From NCBI GenBank assembly GCA_009760885.1, contig CM019721.1, positions 21,073,639 to 21,137,638 of the forward strand: a DNA stretch of 64,000 nucleotides, read 5' to 3'. A model generated the notes under the pieces. The model saw only the letters and a program-made list of their open reading frames with translations, did no database searches and had not been told where the DNA came from. The position numbers and the translations under genes are program-made. Shown here piece by piece: positions 32,459 through 44,656 of the stretch (positions within the stretch are counted from its first letter, which is position 1; the number at the start of each line of letters is the position of its first letter). Origin of the DNA: Achatina immaculata. Taxonomy: Eukaryota > Mollusca > Gastropoda > Stylommatophora > Achatinidae.

Positions 32459-33602
32459 CATCAAACTGGAAACATACACATGTAAATTAAACATCAAGCT
32501 GTAAACATATATGTGTAAATTAAACAACAAGCTGTAAACATATATGTGTAAATTAAACAACAAGCTGTAAACATATATGTGTAAATTAAACAACAAGCTG
32601 TAAACATATATGTGTAAATTAAACAACAAGCTGTAAACATATATGTGTAAATTAAACAACAAGCTGTAAACATATATGTGTAAATTAAACAACAAGCTGT
32701 AAACATATATGTGTAAATTAAACAACAAGCTGTAAACATATATGTGTGAATTAAACAACAAGCTGTAAACATATATGTGTGAATTAAACAACAAGCTGTA
32801 AAAATATATGTGTAAATTAAACATCAAGCTGGAAATGTATAAGTATGATATAAACATCGTACTGAAATCATATAAGTGTAATATAAATATAATACTTGAA
32901 AAACATGCATGTAATATAAAAATTCTTTAAACATATATGTGTAATATAAACATTACCCTGGAAACATGTACATGTAATATGAACGCCACGCTGGGAACAT
33001 AAACATGTAATAGAAATATGATGCTGAAAACATATACGTGTAATATAAATATCATGGTGAAAACATACACATATAATATAAATGTCATCCTGGAAACATA
33101 TACCTGTAATGTGATTGTCATGGTGGAATATATGTGTAATATCAACATTATGCTGGAAACATATACCTGTAATATAAAGGTCATGGTGGAAACATATATG
33201 TGTAATATAAACCTTATGCTGGGAACATATACGTGTGATATAAACATTATACTGGAGACATATCCATGTAACACAAAAGGTAAGCTGGAAACAAACATAT
33301 ATAATATAAAAATCAGACTGGAAACATAATCATGTAATTTAAAGATCATGCTCGAAACTTATACTTGAAATATAAACATCATATTCATGACGCATACATG
33401 TAATAAAAACATCAATCTGAAAATAAACACGTAAAATATAACGGCATGCTGGATACACATACGAGTAATATAAACATTACCCTAGAAACATACACGTGTA
33501 ACAGAAACATCATGCTGGAAATACATATATGTAATATAAGCACCGTGCTTGAAATATAAACGTGTTATAGAAACATCATGCTGGAAATATATATGTGTAA
33601 TA
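31478..33602. repeat. 32/33-bp minisatellite, acceptor-type, continued
   Basis: This continues the 30011 array. The first part is 32-bp; around 32150-32820 it is a 33-bp form (TAAATTAAACAACAAGCTGT plus AAACATATATGTG), giving long by-product frames on both strands. A TA dinucleotide run lies at 32425-32452. Nearly all units keep CTG or CTT followed by the A-rich tract, so the minus strand keeps a pyrimidine-AG end. Confidence 0.92.
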
Positions 33603-34262
33603 TATATACACATAGAAGGGACAGATATTGAAGAAGTCAATCAATTTGCATACCTTGGCAGCTACATAGACCAGGATGGTGACACTAGAAAGAAAGTTAG
33701 GATCAGAATTGCAAAAGCAGCATCAATCTTCAAGAATCTTGAGAACATATGGAATTCAAAAGTTATAAGCACAAAAACCAAGTTAAGACTATTCAATTCA
33801 AATGTAATACCCACCCTCATTTATGCATGCGAAAGCTGGAAAACAACTAAAGAAATAGAAAAGAAATTAGACTCTTTTGAAAACAAATGCCTAAGGAAAA
33901 TACTCGGCATCAAGTGGAATGAATTCAAGAACAATGCAGAGATAAGACAGATGACTGAACAACAACCAGTCTCACGGGTGATCAGGAAAAGGAGATGGAC
34001 ATATGTTGGTCACTTGATGAGAAGAAATGATCAGAGAATCCCAAAACAAGCTATCAAGTGGAACACAACAGGCCGAAGAAAAAGGGGCAGACCGCGTGAA
34101 ACTCTGAAGAGGACATTATTAAGAGAGGCCAAGTTAACAGGCATAAAATCCTTTGTTGAGGTTGAAAGACTCGCCGAAGACAGGAAAAATTGGCGAACTA
34201 CTTTGCGAGCCCTATGTGACGTCTAACGGCACGGGAAGGATATAAGATATAAGATATAAGAA
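33603..34262 (+). mobile_element. LINE family A, copy 3 (3' part, frame intact)
   Basis: This C-terminal half of family A begins IHIEGTDIEEVNQFAYLGSY. It lacks both single-base deletions of copies 1 and 2: NSNVIPTLIYACESWKTTKE is continuous, and the frame stays open to the stop at 34224-34226. The 3' tail is TATAAGATATAAGATATAAG. It is inserted in the 32-bp array. The first 18 residues of the predicted frame are array sequence. Confidence 0.9.
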
Positions 34263-34365
34263 TATATATATCATATTGGAAACACATATGTTTAATACAA
34301 ACATCATAGTGGCAACATATACATGTAATATAAACATCATGATGGAAATACATACATGTAACATA
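34263..34365. repeat. 32-bp minisatellite remnant between two LINEs
   Basis: Three diverged units of the array (AACATATACATGTAATATAA). No gene. Confidence 0.8.
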
Positions 34366-34690
34366 AATAGGTCTCACAGGCATATGTTGCGATGGGAAAG
34401 ATGCATGCATTTAAAAATATTATTTTTGTAGTTCTGTCTGCTCCTCTCCACAGATTCTTTAGCTGTTTTACTTTCTGAAGAGCAATAGATGTCCTCCTTT
34501 TAATTTCCCTCATTGTATCTCCGTTACTAATTAGTAGTGATCCACGATATTCTAAGCTCTCAACTTCTTCCAGTTTTTCCTCATTGATACATATTTCAGA
34601 TGCCTTGTTTGTTTTGTCAGTTGTCATCAATTTAGTTTTCTTTGCATTAAGATAGAGGTTCTGCTCTTTGCTGTTCTTACAGACTGACAA
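34366..34690 (-). mobile_element. LINE family C, copy 3 (minus strand fragment)
   Basis: This reads on the minus strand as part of family C: NLYLNAKKTKLMTTDKTNKA, EEVESLEYRGSLLISNGDT, NACIFPIATYACET. Both ends are truncated, without the GAAT tail. The frame is open apart from the junctions. Confidence 0.88.
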
Positions 34691-34936
34691 GATATATATA
34701 TATATATAACAGAGAGTTTTTTATATTATATATAAATATATATGTTTTTATATATTATATTTTTTATATTATATATTTTACAGAGAGTTTTTATCTACAC
34801 ATGTTTTACAGATAGTTTTATATGTACATATATTTGAGTTTTATATGTACACAGTTTAAAGTAGATGGAGAATGAAAACAATTGATGCTGTGAAAGCAAT
34901 GAAACAAAGAAACAGAAAGTGACGACCCTAGCCTAC
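34691..34936. other. AT-rich intron sequence next to exon
   Basis: Low-complexity TATATA and TTTTACAGATAG-type repeats to about 34860, then single-copy sequence to the exon donor. No gene. Confidence 0.6.
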
Positions 34937-35064
34937 CCAAATTGTAAGGTTGACTGGAGGTTTTCCTGGACTGACCATGTGCAAGAGGTGGCAGGATATG
35001 ACTAGATTTCCGGTCAAAGACAGAGTCCCTGAGATAGATATGATTATTTCACCCGATGGCGGTT
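34937..35064 (-). CDS. Ig-like domain exon, first half
   Basis: This is a 128-bp exon on the minus strand between acceptor TCCATACCTTACAG and donor TTTGG-GTAGGC. It starts in phase 1 and ends in phase 0. It reads PPSGEIIISISGTLSLTGNL, then VISCHLL, then SPGKPPVNLTIW. The pattern fits strands A to C of an Ig-like fold: a PP linker, alternating hydrophobic residues, the B-strand Cys in VISC, and the C-strand Trp in NLTIW, 18 residues later. NLT is a potential N-glycosylation site. The two leading bases AA would complete Glu with the G ending the Thr-rich exon, giving VKLIVT-E-PPSG, a typical Ig linker sequence. The upstream array copies the acceptor site. No stop or frameshift is present. Confidence 0.68.
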
Positions 35065-35440
35065 CTGTAAGGTATGGATATATGATAGTTATCATACTAA
35101 TGTAGGTTCCACACGGCACTGATATATGATAGTTATCATGCTAATGCAGGGTCTACAAGGCATGGATATATAATAGTTATCATGCTAATGCAGGGTCTAT
35201 AAGGAAGGCATGGATATATAATAGTTATCATGCTAATGCAGGGTCTACAAGGCATTGATATATGATAGTTATCATACTAATGTAGGTTCTACATGGCACT
35301 GATATATGATAGTTATCATGCTAATGCAAGGTCTACAAGGCATGGATATATAATAGTTATCATGCTAATGCAGGGTCTACAAGGCATGGATATATGATAG
35401 TTATCATACTAATGCAGGGTCTACAAAGCATGGGTAAAAT
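35065..35440. repeat. 44-bp minisatellite starting at an exon acceptor site (about 8 units)
   Basis: The unit is 44 bp: GGCATGGATATATGATAGTT, then ATCATGCTAATGCAGGGTCT and ACAA. It begins at the exon edge. On the minus strand each unit ends TATCCATGCCTTGTAG, matching the true acceptor TATCCATACCTTACAG. Confidence 0.9.
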
Positions 35441-35911
35441 AGTATGGCCATGATTGATTAGACTGGTCATTGCAACACTGATAATAGTTATACTCTGCTC
35501 TGAGTAAGGACAGATGATGCAGCTGTTTGAAAGTCTAGTGGAGTAAAAAGGTTGTAGTTAATTTTGTCAGACTACTACTCAGATAGGTAAGGTTCTATCT
35601 GGAAGTCTTATCAATTGTTTCACAAGAAACTGAACATACCCAGATTTTCAGTAACTCCACATAGACAACAGCAACATAACTTGAAACTACTGACAGCCCT
35701 CTACAAATGAGAAATTACTGACAGCCCTCCACAAAAACTTGAAACTACTGAGAACCCTCCACAAAACTTGAAACTACTGACAGCCCTCCACAAATGCAAA
35801 ATTACTGACAGCTTTCCACAAAACTTGAAACTACTAAAAGCCCTCCACAAAAACGTGAAACTACTAACAGCCAACTACAAAACTTGAAACTACTGACAGC
35901 CCTCCACAAAA
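35441..35911. repeat. Single-copy sequence and 30-bp minisatellite
   Basis: 35441-35640 is non-repetitive with no gene. 35640-35911 has about nine degenerate units of AAACTACTGACAGCCCTCCA plus CAAAACTTG. Confidence 0.8.
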
Positions 35912-36140
35912 CTGACATGTAACAGTGGGGATTAAATTGAAGAGAGTATGAAAACGTCAACAGATTTAATAAGAGAACTAATGACAAATGACTGATGTTG
36001 ATGAATTGCTTAGACAGAAAACATATTTGATGCTCCACTCCCCAGCTAGAACAATTATTAGCCACATGAGGAGGAAGAGGACAACTCTCTCACAAAAAAG
36101 TTGCAACAGTGCTCACACAACATGGAATAGGAAAAAGCAG
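35912..36140 (-). other. Single-copy segment between two arrays, possible exon
   Basis: The 55-bp array stops here at TTTTCATTTAG-ATGTTC (minus strand), which aligns with the AG-ATGTTC step inside every array unit. By analogy with the other exons this could be an acceptor. A second pyrimidine-AG lies at about 36049 (ATTGTTCTAG), followed by an open stretch beginning WGVEHQICFLSKQFINISHL. No combination gives the phase 1 to phase 1 exon needed to sit between the Thr-rich exon and the Ig exon. I therefore do not call a coding region. Confidence 0.3.
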
Positions 36141-39100
36141 CAACTTTTGAACATCTAAATGAAAACACATGAATTACAATGCTTACTAACAGTAGTTAGT
36201 TCTGAACATATCACTGAATGCACAAGAATTACAACACTTAATAACACTAGATAGTTCTGAACATCTCACTGAATATGCAAGATTCCAACATTAGTTAGTT
36301 CTGAACATCTCACTGTATACACATGAATCATAACACTTACTAACACTAGTTAGTTCTGAACATCTCACTGTATACACAAGAAACACAACAGTTACTAACA
36401 GTAGTTAGTTCTAACATCTCATTGTATACAAAAGAATCACAACACTTCATAACAGTTGTTAATTCTGAACATCTCATTGTATACACAAGAATCAAAATGG
36501 TAACTAACAGTAGTTAGTTCTGAACATCTCACAGAATACACATGAATCACAAAACTTACTAACAGTAGTTAGTTCTGAATATCTCACTGTATACACAAGA
36601 TTCACAACATTTACTAACAGTAGTTAGTTCTGAACATCTCACTGAATACACAAGAATCACAACACTTGCTAGCAGTAGTTAGTTCTGAACATCTCACTGA
36701 AAACACATGAAGTACAACGCATAATAACAATAGTTAGTTCTGAACATCTTACTGAAAACACAAGAATCACAATGTTTACTAACAGTAGTTAGTTCTGAAC
36801 ATTTCACTGAATACACGAGAATCGTAACACTTACTAACAGTAGTTAGTTCTGAACATCTCACTGAATACACAAAGAAAGGAACACTTACTAACAGTAGTT
36901 AGTTCTGAACATCTCAGTGAATACACAAGAACCGCAATGTTTACTAACAGTAGTTAGTTGTGAACATCTCAATGAATACACAAGAATCATAACACTTACT
37001 AACAGTAGTTAGTTCTAATATCTCACTGAATACACACGAATCGCAACACTTACTAATATTAGTTATTTCTAACATCTAACTGAATACACAAAAATCACAA
37101 AACTTATTAACTATAGTTAGTTCTCAACATCTCACTGAATACACAAGAATCACAACACTTACTAAAAATAGTTATTTCTGAATATCTCACTGAAAACACA
37201 TGAATCATAAATCTTACTAACTGTAATTAGTCCTAAAATCTCACTGAATAGACAAGAATCACAACATTTACTAACAGTACTTAGTACTGAACATATCACT
37301 GAAAACACAAGAATCACAATACTTACTAACTGTAGTTAGTACTGAACATTTCACTAAATGCACAAGAATTGTAACACTTACTAACAGTAGATAGTTTTGA
37401 ACATCTCACTGAAAACACTTGAAGCACAAGGCTTACTAACAGTAGTTAGTTCTGAAAATCTCACTGAATACACAAGAATCACAACACTTACTAACAGAAA
37501 TTAGTTCTGAACATCTCACTGAAAACACAAGAATCACAAAGACTCCTAGGAGCAGTTAGTTCTGAACATCTCACTGAATACACAAGAATCACAAACTTAC
37601 TCACAGTAGTTAGTTCTGAACATCTCACTGTATACACATGAATCACAATGCTTACTAACCATAGTTAGTTCTGAACATCTCACTGTATACACAAGAATCA
37701 TAACACTTAATAACTGTAGATAGTTCTTAACATCTCACTGTATACAGAAGAATCACATTTATTAACAGTAGTTAATTCTTAACATCTCATTGTATACACA
37801 AGAATCACAATGGTAACTAACAGTAGTTAGTTCTGAACATCTCACTGAATACACATGAATCACAACACTTACTAACAGTAGTTAGTTCTGAACATCTCAC
37901 TGAATACACAAGAATCACAATGCTTACTAACAGTAGTTAGTTCTGAACATCTCACTGAAAACACAAGAATCACAATGCTTACTAACAGTAGTTAGTATTT
38001 AACATTTCACTTAATGCACAAGAATTGTAACACTTACTAACAGTAGATAGTTTTGAACATCTCACTGAAAACACTTGAAGCACAAGGCTTACTAACAGTA
38101 GTTAGTTCTGAAAATCTCACTGAATACACAAGAATCACAACACTTACTAACAGAAATTAGTTCTGAACATCTCACTGAAAACACAAGAATCACAAAGACT
38201 CCTAGGAGCAGTTAGTTCTGAACATCTCACTGAATACACAAGAATCACAAACTTACTCACAGTAGTTAGTTCTGAACATCTCACTGTATACACATGAATC
38301 ACAATGCTTACTAACCATAGTTAGTTCTGAACATCTCACTGTATACACAAGAATCATAACACTTAATAACTGTAGATAGTTCTTAACATCTCACTGTATA
38401 CAGAAGAATCACATTTATTAACAGTAGTTAATTCTTAACATCTCATTGTATACACAAGAATCACAATGGTAACTAACAGTAGTTAGTTCTGAACATCTCA
38501 CTGAATACACATGAATCACAACACTTACTAACAGTAGTCAGTTCTGAACATCTCACTGAATACACAAGAATCACAATGCTTACTAACAGTATTTAGTTCT
38601 GAACATGTCACTGAAAACACAAGAATCACAATGCTTACTAACAGTAGTTGGTACTGAACATTTCACTTAATGCACAAGAATTGTAACACTTACTAACAGT
38701 AGATAGTTTTGAACATCTCACTGAAAACACATGAAGTAAAACGCATAATAACAATAGTTAGTTCTAAACATCTCACAGAATACACAAGAATCACAACATT
38801 TAATAATAGAAATTAGTTCTGAACATCTCACCTAAAACAGAAGAATCACAAATAAACAGCAATTAGTTCTGAACATCTCACTGAATACACAAAATCACAA
38901 ACTTACTCACAGTAGTTAGTTCTCAACATCTCACTTTATACACATGAATCACAATACTTACTTACCATAGTTAGTTCTAAACATCTCACTGTATACACAT
39001 GAATCATAACACTTACTAACAGTAGTTAGTTCTAACATCTCATTGTATACACAAGAATCACAACACTTAATAACAGTAGTTAATTCTGAACATCTCACTG

Positions 39101-42100
39101 AAAACACAAGAATCACAATGGTTACTAATATTAGTTAGATCTGAACATTTCACAAAATACACAAGAATCACAAGATTTACAAACAGTAGTTAGTTCTAAA
39201 ATCTCACTGAATACACAAGAACGCAACACTTACTAACATTAGTTATTTCTAACATCTCAATGAATACACAAAAATGATAACACTTAATAACAATAGTTAG
39301 TTCTGAACATCTCACTGAATACACAAGAATCACAACACTTACTAAAAATAGTTAGTTCTGAACATCTCACTGAAAACACATGAATCATTATTCTTACTAA
39401 CTGTAATCAGTCCTAACATCTCACTGAATACACTAGAATCACAACACTTACTAACAGTAGTTAGTTCTGAATATATCACTGAAAACACAAGAACCACAAT
39501 GCTTACTAACAGTAGTTAGATCTGAACATTTCACAAAATACACAAGAATCACAAGATTTACAAACAGTAGTTAGTTCTAAAATCTCACTGAATACACAAG
39601 AACGCAACACTTACTAACATTAGTTATTTCTAACATCTCAATGAATACACAAAAATGATAACACTTAATAACAATAGTTAGTTCTGAACATTTCACTGAA
39701 TACACAAGAATCACAACACTTACTAAAAATAGTTAGTTCTGAACATCTCACTGAAAACACATGAATCATTATTCTTACTAACTGTAATCAGTCCTAACAT
39801 CTCACTGAATACACTAGAATCACAACACTTACTAACAGTAGTTAGTTCTGAATATATCACTGAAAACACAAGAACCACAATGCTTACTAACAGTAGTTAG
39901 TATTTAACATTTCACTTAATGCACAAGAATTGTAACAGTTACTAACAGTAGTTACTTCTGAACATCTCACTGAATACCCAAAAATCACAACACTTACTAA
40001 CAGAAATTAGTTCTGAACATCTCACTGAAAACACAAGAATCACATGAATCACAACACTTAATAACAGTAGTTAGTTATGAACATTTCACTGAATAAACAA
40101 GAACCACAATTTTTACTAATAGTAGTAAGTTCTGAACATCTCAGTTAAAACACAAGAATGACAATGCTTACTAACAATAGTTAGTTCTGAACATCTCCCT
40201 GATAACAAAAAAATCACAACACTTACTAATAGCAGTAAGTTTTGAACACCTCACTGAAAACAAAAAGAATCACAAAACTTACTAGCAGTAGTTAATTCTG
40301 TACATTTCACTGAAGACTCATAAATCAGAATGCTTACTAACAGTAGTTAGTTCTGAACATATCACTGAAAACACAAGAATCACAATGCTTACTAACAGTA
40401 GTTAGTTCTGAATACTTCACTGAATGCACAAGAATCGTAACATTTACTAACAGTAGTTAGTTCTGAAGATCTCACTGAATAGTCAAGAATCACAACACTT
40501 ACTAACAGTAATTATTTCTGAACATCTCACTTAAAACATTTTAATAAGAACGCTTACTAACTGTAGTTAGTTCTAAACATCTAATTGAATACACAAGAAT
40601 CACAAAGCTTACTAACAGCAGTTCTGAACATTTCACTGAATACACAAGAATCACACAGTTACTCACAGGAGTTATTTCTGAACATCTCACTGTAACCACA
40701 TGAATCACAACGCTTAGTAAACATAGTCAGTTCTGAACATCTCATAGTATACACATGAATAAGAACACTTAATGACAGTAGTTATATCTATCATCTCATT
40801 GTAAACACAAGAATCACAACACTTAATAACAGTAGTTAATTCTGAACATCTCATTGTATACTCAAGAATTACAGTGTAAATAACAGTAGTTAGTTCTGAA
40901 CATCTCACTGAATACACATGAATCACAACACTTACTAACAGTAGTTAGTTCTGAACATCTCACTGAATACACAAGAATCACAACGCTTACTAACAGTAGT
41001 TAGTTCTGAACATCTCACTGAAAACACAAGAATCACAATGTTTACTAATAGTAGTTAGTTCTGAACATTTCGCTGAATACACAAGAATAGTAACGCTTAC
41101 TAACAGTAGTTAGTTCTTAACATTTCACTGAATACACAAGAATAACAACATTTACTAACAGTAGTTAGTTGTGAACATCTCACTGAATACACAAGAATCA
41201 CAACACTTACTAACAGTAGTTATTTCTAACATCTTACTGAATAGAAAAGAATCGTACACTTACTAACATTAGTAATTTCTAACATCTCACTGAATAGACA
41301 CAAATCACAAAACTTAACAACAATAGTTTGTTCTGAACATCTCACTTAATACACAAGAATCACACCACTTACTAAAAATAGTTAGTTCTGAACATCTCAC
41401 TGTAAAAAACCATGAATTACAATGTTCGCTAACAGTAGTTAGTTCTGAACATCACACTGAATACACACGAATCACATTACTTATTAACAACAGTTAGTTC
41501 TGAACATCTCACTGAAAATGGAAGAATCACAATGCTTACTTACAGTAGTTACTTCTGAACATCTCACTATTTAAGCAAGAATGACAACGATTACTAACAG
41601 TAGTTAATTCTGAACATCTCATTGAATAAAGAAGAATAACAACACTTACTAACAGTAATTAGTTCTGAACATCTCACTTAATACACAAGAATCACAACGT
41701 TTACTAACAGTAGTTATTTGTGAACATCTCAATCAATACACAAGAATCACAACACTTACTAACAGTAGTTAGTTCTAACATATCACTGAATACACAATAA
41801 TCGCAATACTTAATAAGATTAGTTATTTCTAACATCTTACTGAATACACATGAATCACAATGCTTACTAACAGTAGTTAGTTCTGAAAATTTCCTCGAAT
41901 ACACAAGAATCACAACACTTGCTAGCAGTAATTAGTTCTGAACATCTCACTGAATACACAAGAACCACAACACCTAATAACAGTAGTTAGTTCTAATATC
42001 TCACTGAATAGACAAGAATCGCAACACTTACTAACATTAGTTATTTCTAACCTATGACTGAATATAAAAAAAATCACACCACTTAATAAGAATAGTTAGT

Positions 42101-42125
42101 TCTGAACATCTCACTGAATACACAT
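36141..42125. repeat. 55-bp minisatellite, left part (about 109 units)
   Basis: The unit is 55 bp: ACTAACAGTAGTTAGTTCTG, then AACATCTCACTGAATACACA and AGAATCACAACACTT. Units are diverged, and longer duplications are visible (about 655 bp at 37370-38690; about 381 bp at 39138-39900). Minus-strand frames with repeated SELTTV are by-products. On the minus strand each unit has TTCTTGTGTATTCAG followed by TGAGATG. Confidence 0.95.
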
Positions 42126-42154
42126 CTTTCTTCTTCTTCGTTCGCATTGTCTGT

Positions 42155-42964
42155 CTATATCTGCAGTCCTGTCTCTTGGATACATTTCACTGTTTTTTGT
42201 AATTCATGTATGGAACCATAGAGCTTATCTTCTTTAGTGGTTTCACTGGGCCAGTAATTATTTCTCAGTGTCTCATAGTTGATGCAGTTCTGGAGGATAT
42301 GTTCCACAGTTTGGGGCACCTGGGCACATGTACATAGATTAGTAATACCAACCTTAAACTTTGTATACATATGACTTCGGAGTCGGCTGTGTCCTGTTCG
42401 GAGATGGAAGATGGTGACTTGTTCCTTTCTGTTTAGCATGTGATAGTCATCATGTGGTGGTGTTTGTGGCTTCCTGTAGGTTTTTATCATGCTTTTCTTC
42501 TGATTATAAGTGATTGGTATGTCTGGTTGCTCCATTTCAGTGCCCTCTTTGGCCAGTTGGTCAGCTTTCTCATTGCCTGGTATCCCACAGTGGGAGGGAA
42601 TCCATTGCAAAGTGACTCCATGTTGTAAGCCAATTTTTGACAAGGCATCATTAAGGTCTGGTAGTTTGTTGCACTGAAGAGCCACCAGTACTGATCTTGC
42701 ATCTGTGAGAATTACTACAGGACATGTATCAATTCTGGAGTCTGATAGTTTTTCAACTGCAGCAATAATTGCCCTAACTTCTGCATCAAAGTTGTTGCAG
42801 TATTTTCCAGTAGGTATGGAAATCTTGTCAATGGTGTTGTTTGGATATTCAATATATGCTCCTGCCCCTCCATTCTTTATGGCATTATGTGCAGATCCAT
42901 CTGTATACACACGTATCCAGGTGTCACATGGATATTTGTCATCTAGAACACTAAGTGTGGCTGT
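42155..42964 (-). pseudogene. RNase H domain of LINE F
   Basis: This follows the RT in frame after a TAA. It has the four acidic positions of type I RNase H: YTDGSAHN, DAEVRAIIAA, LTDARSVLVAL and GNEKADQLAKEG, together with WIPSHCGIPGNEKAD. After it comes the usual C-terminal region with a Cys/His pattern (CTCAQVPQTVEHILQNC). The domain looks enzymatically complete. The reading frame ends at 42155. Confidence 0.9.
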
Positions 42965-44656
42965 TTATCTTACAAGACTGCTCTGCATCTCACCATTCTG
43001 CACACCTTTCACTTCAGTCTGAATAGTTATTTGTGTATAATCTGCTTCTTTCCATGGTGTATGCTCTGGTACAGATGATAATGGAGCGACTACAGTTGGA
43101 AGGTCAGGTATCAGCTTACGCATACGCTTGGCCTGATGAATAAAGCTGCTTCTTTTAAGCCGTCCTAATGCCAAGTTATTGAATCTCTCCTTCAGGGGAT
43201 GGCTTACAGAGCTAAGGAATTTTTCTCCCATGGTCATGACCTTTGTGTCTCTATGTTCCTTTAGTGGTTGAACACCAACTATTTTCTGCATTTCTACTAT
43301 TGGTGTGGACCTCATGGCACCTGTGATAATCCGTAGTGACTGATTTTGAACCTTGTCTAGATTATGCAGCGTAGTGTTTGATGCTGTGCACCAAGATGTT
43401 GAGCCATATTCTAAACGTGGTAGAATACTTTGCTGATATACATTCTTGAGGATTCTTTCACTAGCTCCCCATGTGGTTCCACTCAATTTTCTTAATATGG
43501 CTAGTTTTCTTCTGGCTTTTGCTTCTGCACTGTTGATGTGTTGCTTCCACGTCAGTTTTGAGTCAAGAGTCACTCCTAAGTAAGTGGGTTGGTTGTCCAT
43601 CCTTAAGGGTATTTCATTTACAAAGATCTTACCTGCTTTCTGTTTAGATGAGAGGGTGAACAGAGTGGTACTTGATTTCTCTGTGTTGATACTTACACAC
43701 CATTTGTTTGTCCATGATGTCAAGATGTCTGGTGCTCTTTGGAGTCTCTGTGTAGCAACTGTCGCATATTCATCTGTACACCACATGACCAGATCATCTG
43801 CATACAGTGCCGCTTTGATTCCATAGGGAAGTTCCTTGACCAGGTCATTAATGAATACAAGGAATAGTGTAGGCGAAAGGACTCCTCCTTGTGGTACACC
43901 GTGTCGCAGAAGTACTTTCTGGCTTTTGTGTCCATACATTACTACTCTAGCTCTTCTATTGTGTAAATAGGACTTTATCCAGTTGTACAGTCTTCCATTC
44001 ACATTGCAGTTTCTTAGTTTCCACAGCAGACCTTTTTTCCATACTTTATCAAAGGCTTTCTTCAGGTCTATCCACGCTGCTAGTACAAGGTTTTTCTCTT
44101 GGAATGCATCCTCAACTCTTGAGAGAGATAGGTCACTTGATTTCTGTACTGTAGTACTGCCTAAATCCTGCTTGTTGTGGAACGAGAAGGTTTTCACTTT
44201 CTAGGTACCATTTTAGCCTCAGGTCAATGATGCGTTCCATCATTTTGCATAGGCAGCTAGTGAGACTGATTGGCCTGTAGCTGGAGGCAGTATCACTGTT
44301 TTTCCCTGGTTTTAGCAGTGGTACCATGCTTGCTTCCTTCCAGATTTGAGGTAACTTACCTGTGCTCCAGCACATATTGAAAATATCCAACAGCTTTCCC
44401 ATTGCTGCCATTCCCAGGTTTTTGAACATTTCATTGGACACTCCATCTGGTCCTGGTGATTTCCTTGGTTTCAGTTTACTAACTGCTAGGTCTAACTCAC
44501 TGCGTGTGATTGGTGCATCCATGACCTCCACTTTTCTGACTTGTTCCTCCTCTTTCTGTGGCTCGATGCGCACTGTACGCTCCTTCTCTGGATGGATATC
44601 AATGTTGCAGTCCTGTGCAAACATGCGAGCAAAGTGATCTGCTACCTACTTAACTG
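42965..44656 (-). pseudogene. Reverse transcriptase domain of LINE F
   Basis: In order: LKPRKSPGPDGVSNEMFKNL, WKEASMVPLLKPGKN, SSYRPISLTSCLCKMMERII and QQAGFR, then a frameshift. After that come the catalytic block AWIDLKKAFDKVWKKGLLWK, LLRHGVPQGGVLSPTLFLVF, the intact YADD box in ALYADDLVMW, and a thumb region with YLGVTLDSKLTW and LPRLEYGSTSWCTA. All catalytic aspartates are present. The upstream portion lies at 44133-44656 and the rest at 42965-44197 in a second frame. A TAA separates it from the RNase H segment, which continues in the same frame. Confidence 0.9.

Larger units (their letters stand above)
42126..44656 (-). mobile_element. LINE family F: RT plus RNase H, 5'-truncated, (GAA)n tail
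   Basis: This is a non-LTR element of the type carrying RNase H after RT (I-like superfamily by architecture). On the minus strand it begins inside the linker before RT (ADHFARMFAQDC) and ends after the RNase H region with GAAGAAGAAGAAAG. It is flanked by ACTGAATACACAT on both sides (42113-42125, 44657-44669), a 13-bp match that may be a target duplication or simply array sequence. Only two interruptions are visible: a frameshift near 44160 and one in-frame TAA at 42965-42967. It is the least decayed element in the window. Confidence 0.9.

Noticed and set aside
34337..34410. Extension of the LINE C frame by YLCYMYVFPS
   Set aside because: This part is read from the flanking 32-bp array, not from the element.
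42440..44637. Plus-strand frames of 60 to 105 residues across LINE F
   Set aside because: They are shadows of the minus-strand RT and RNase H reading frame.
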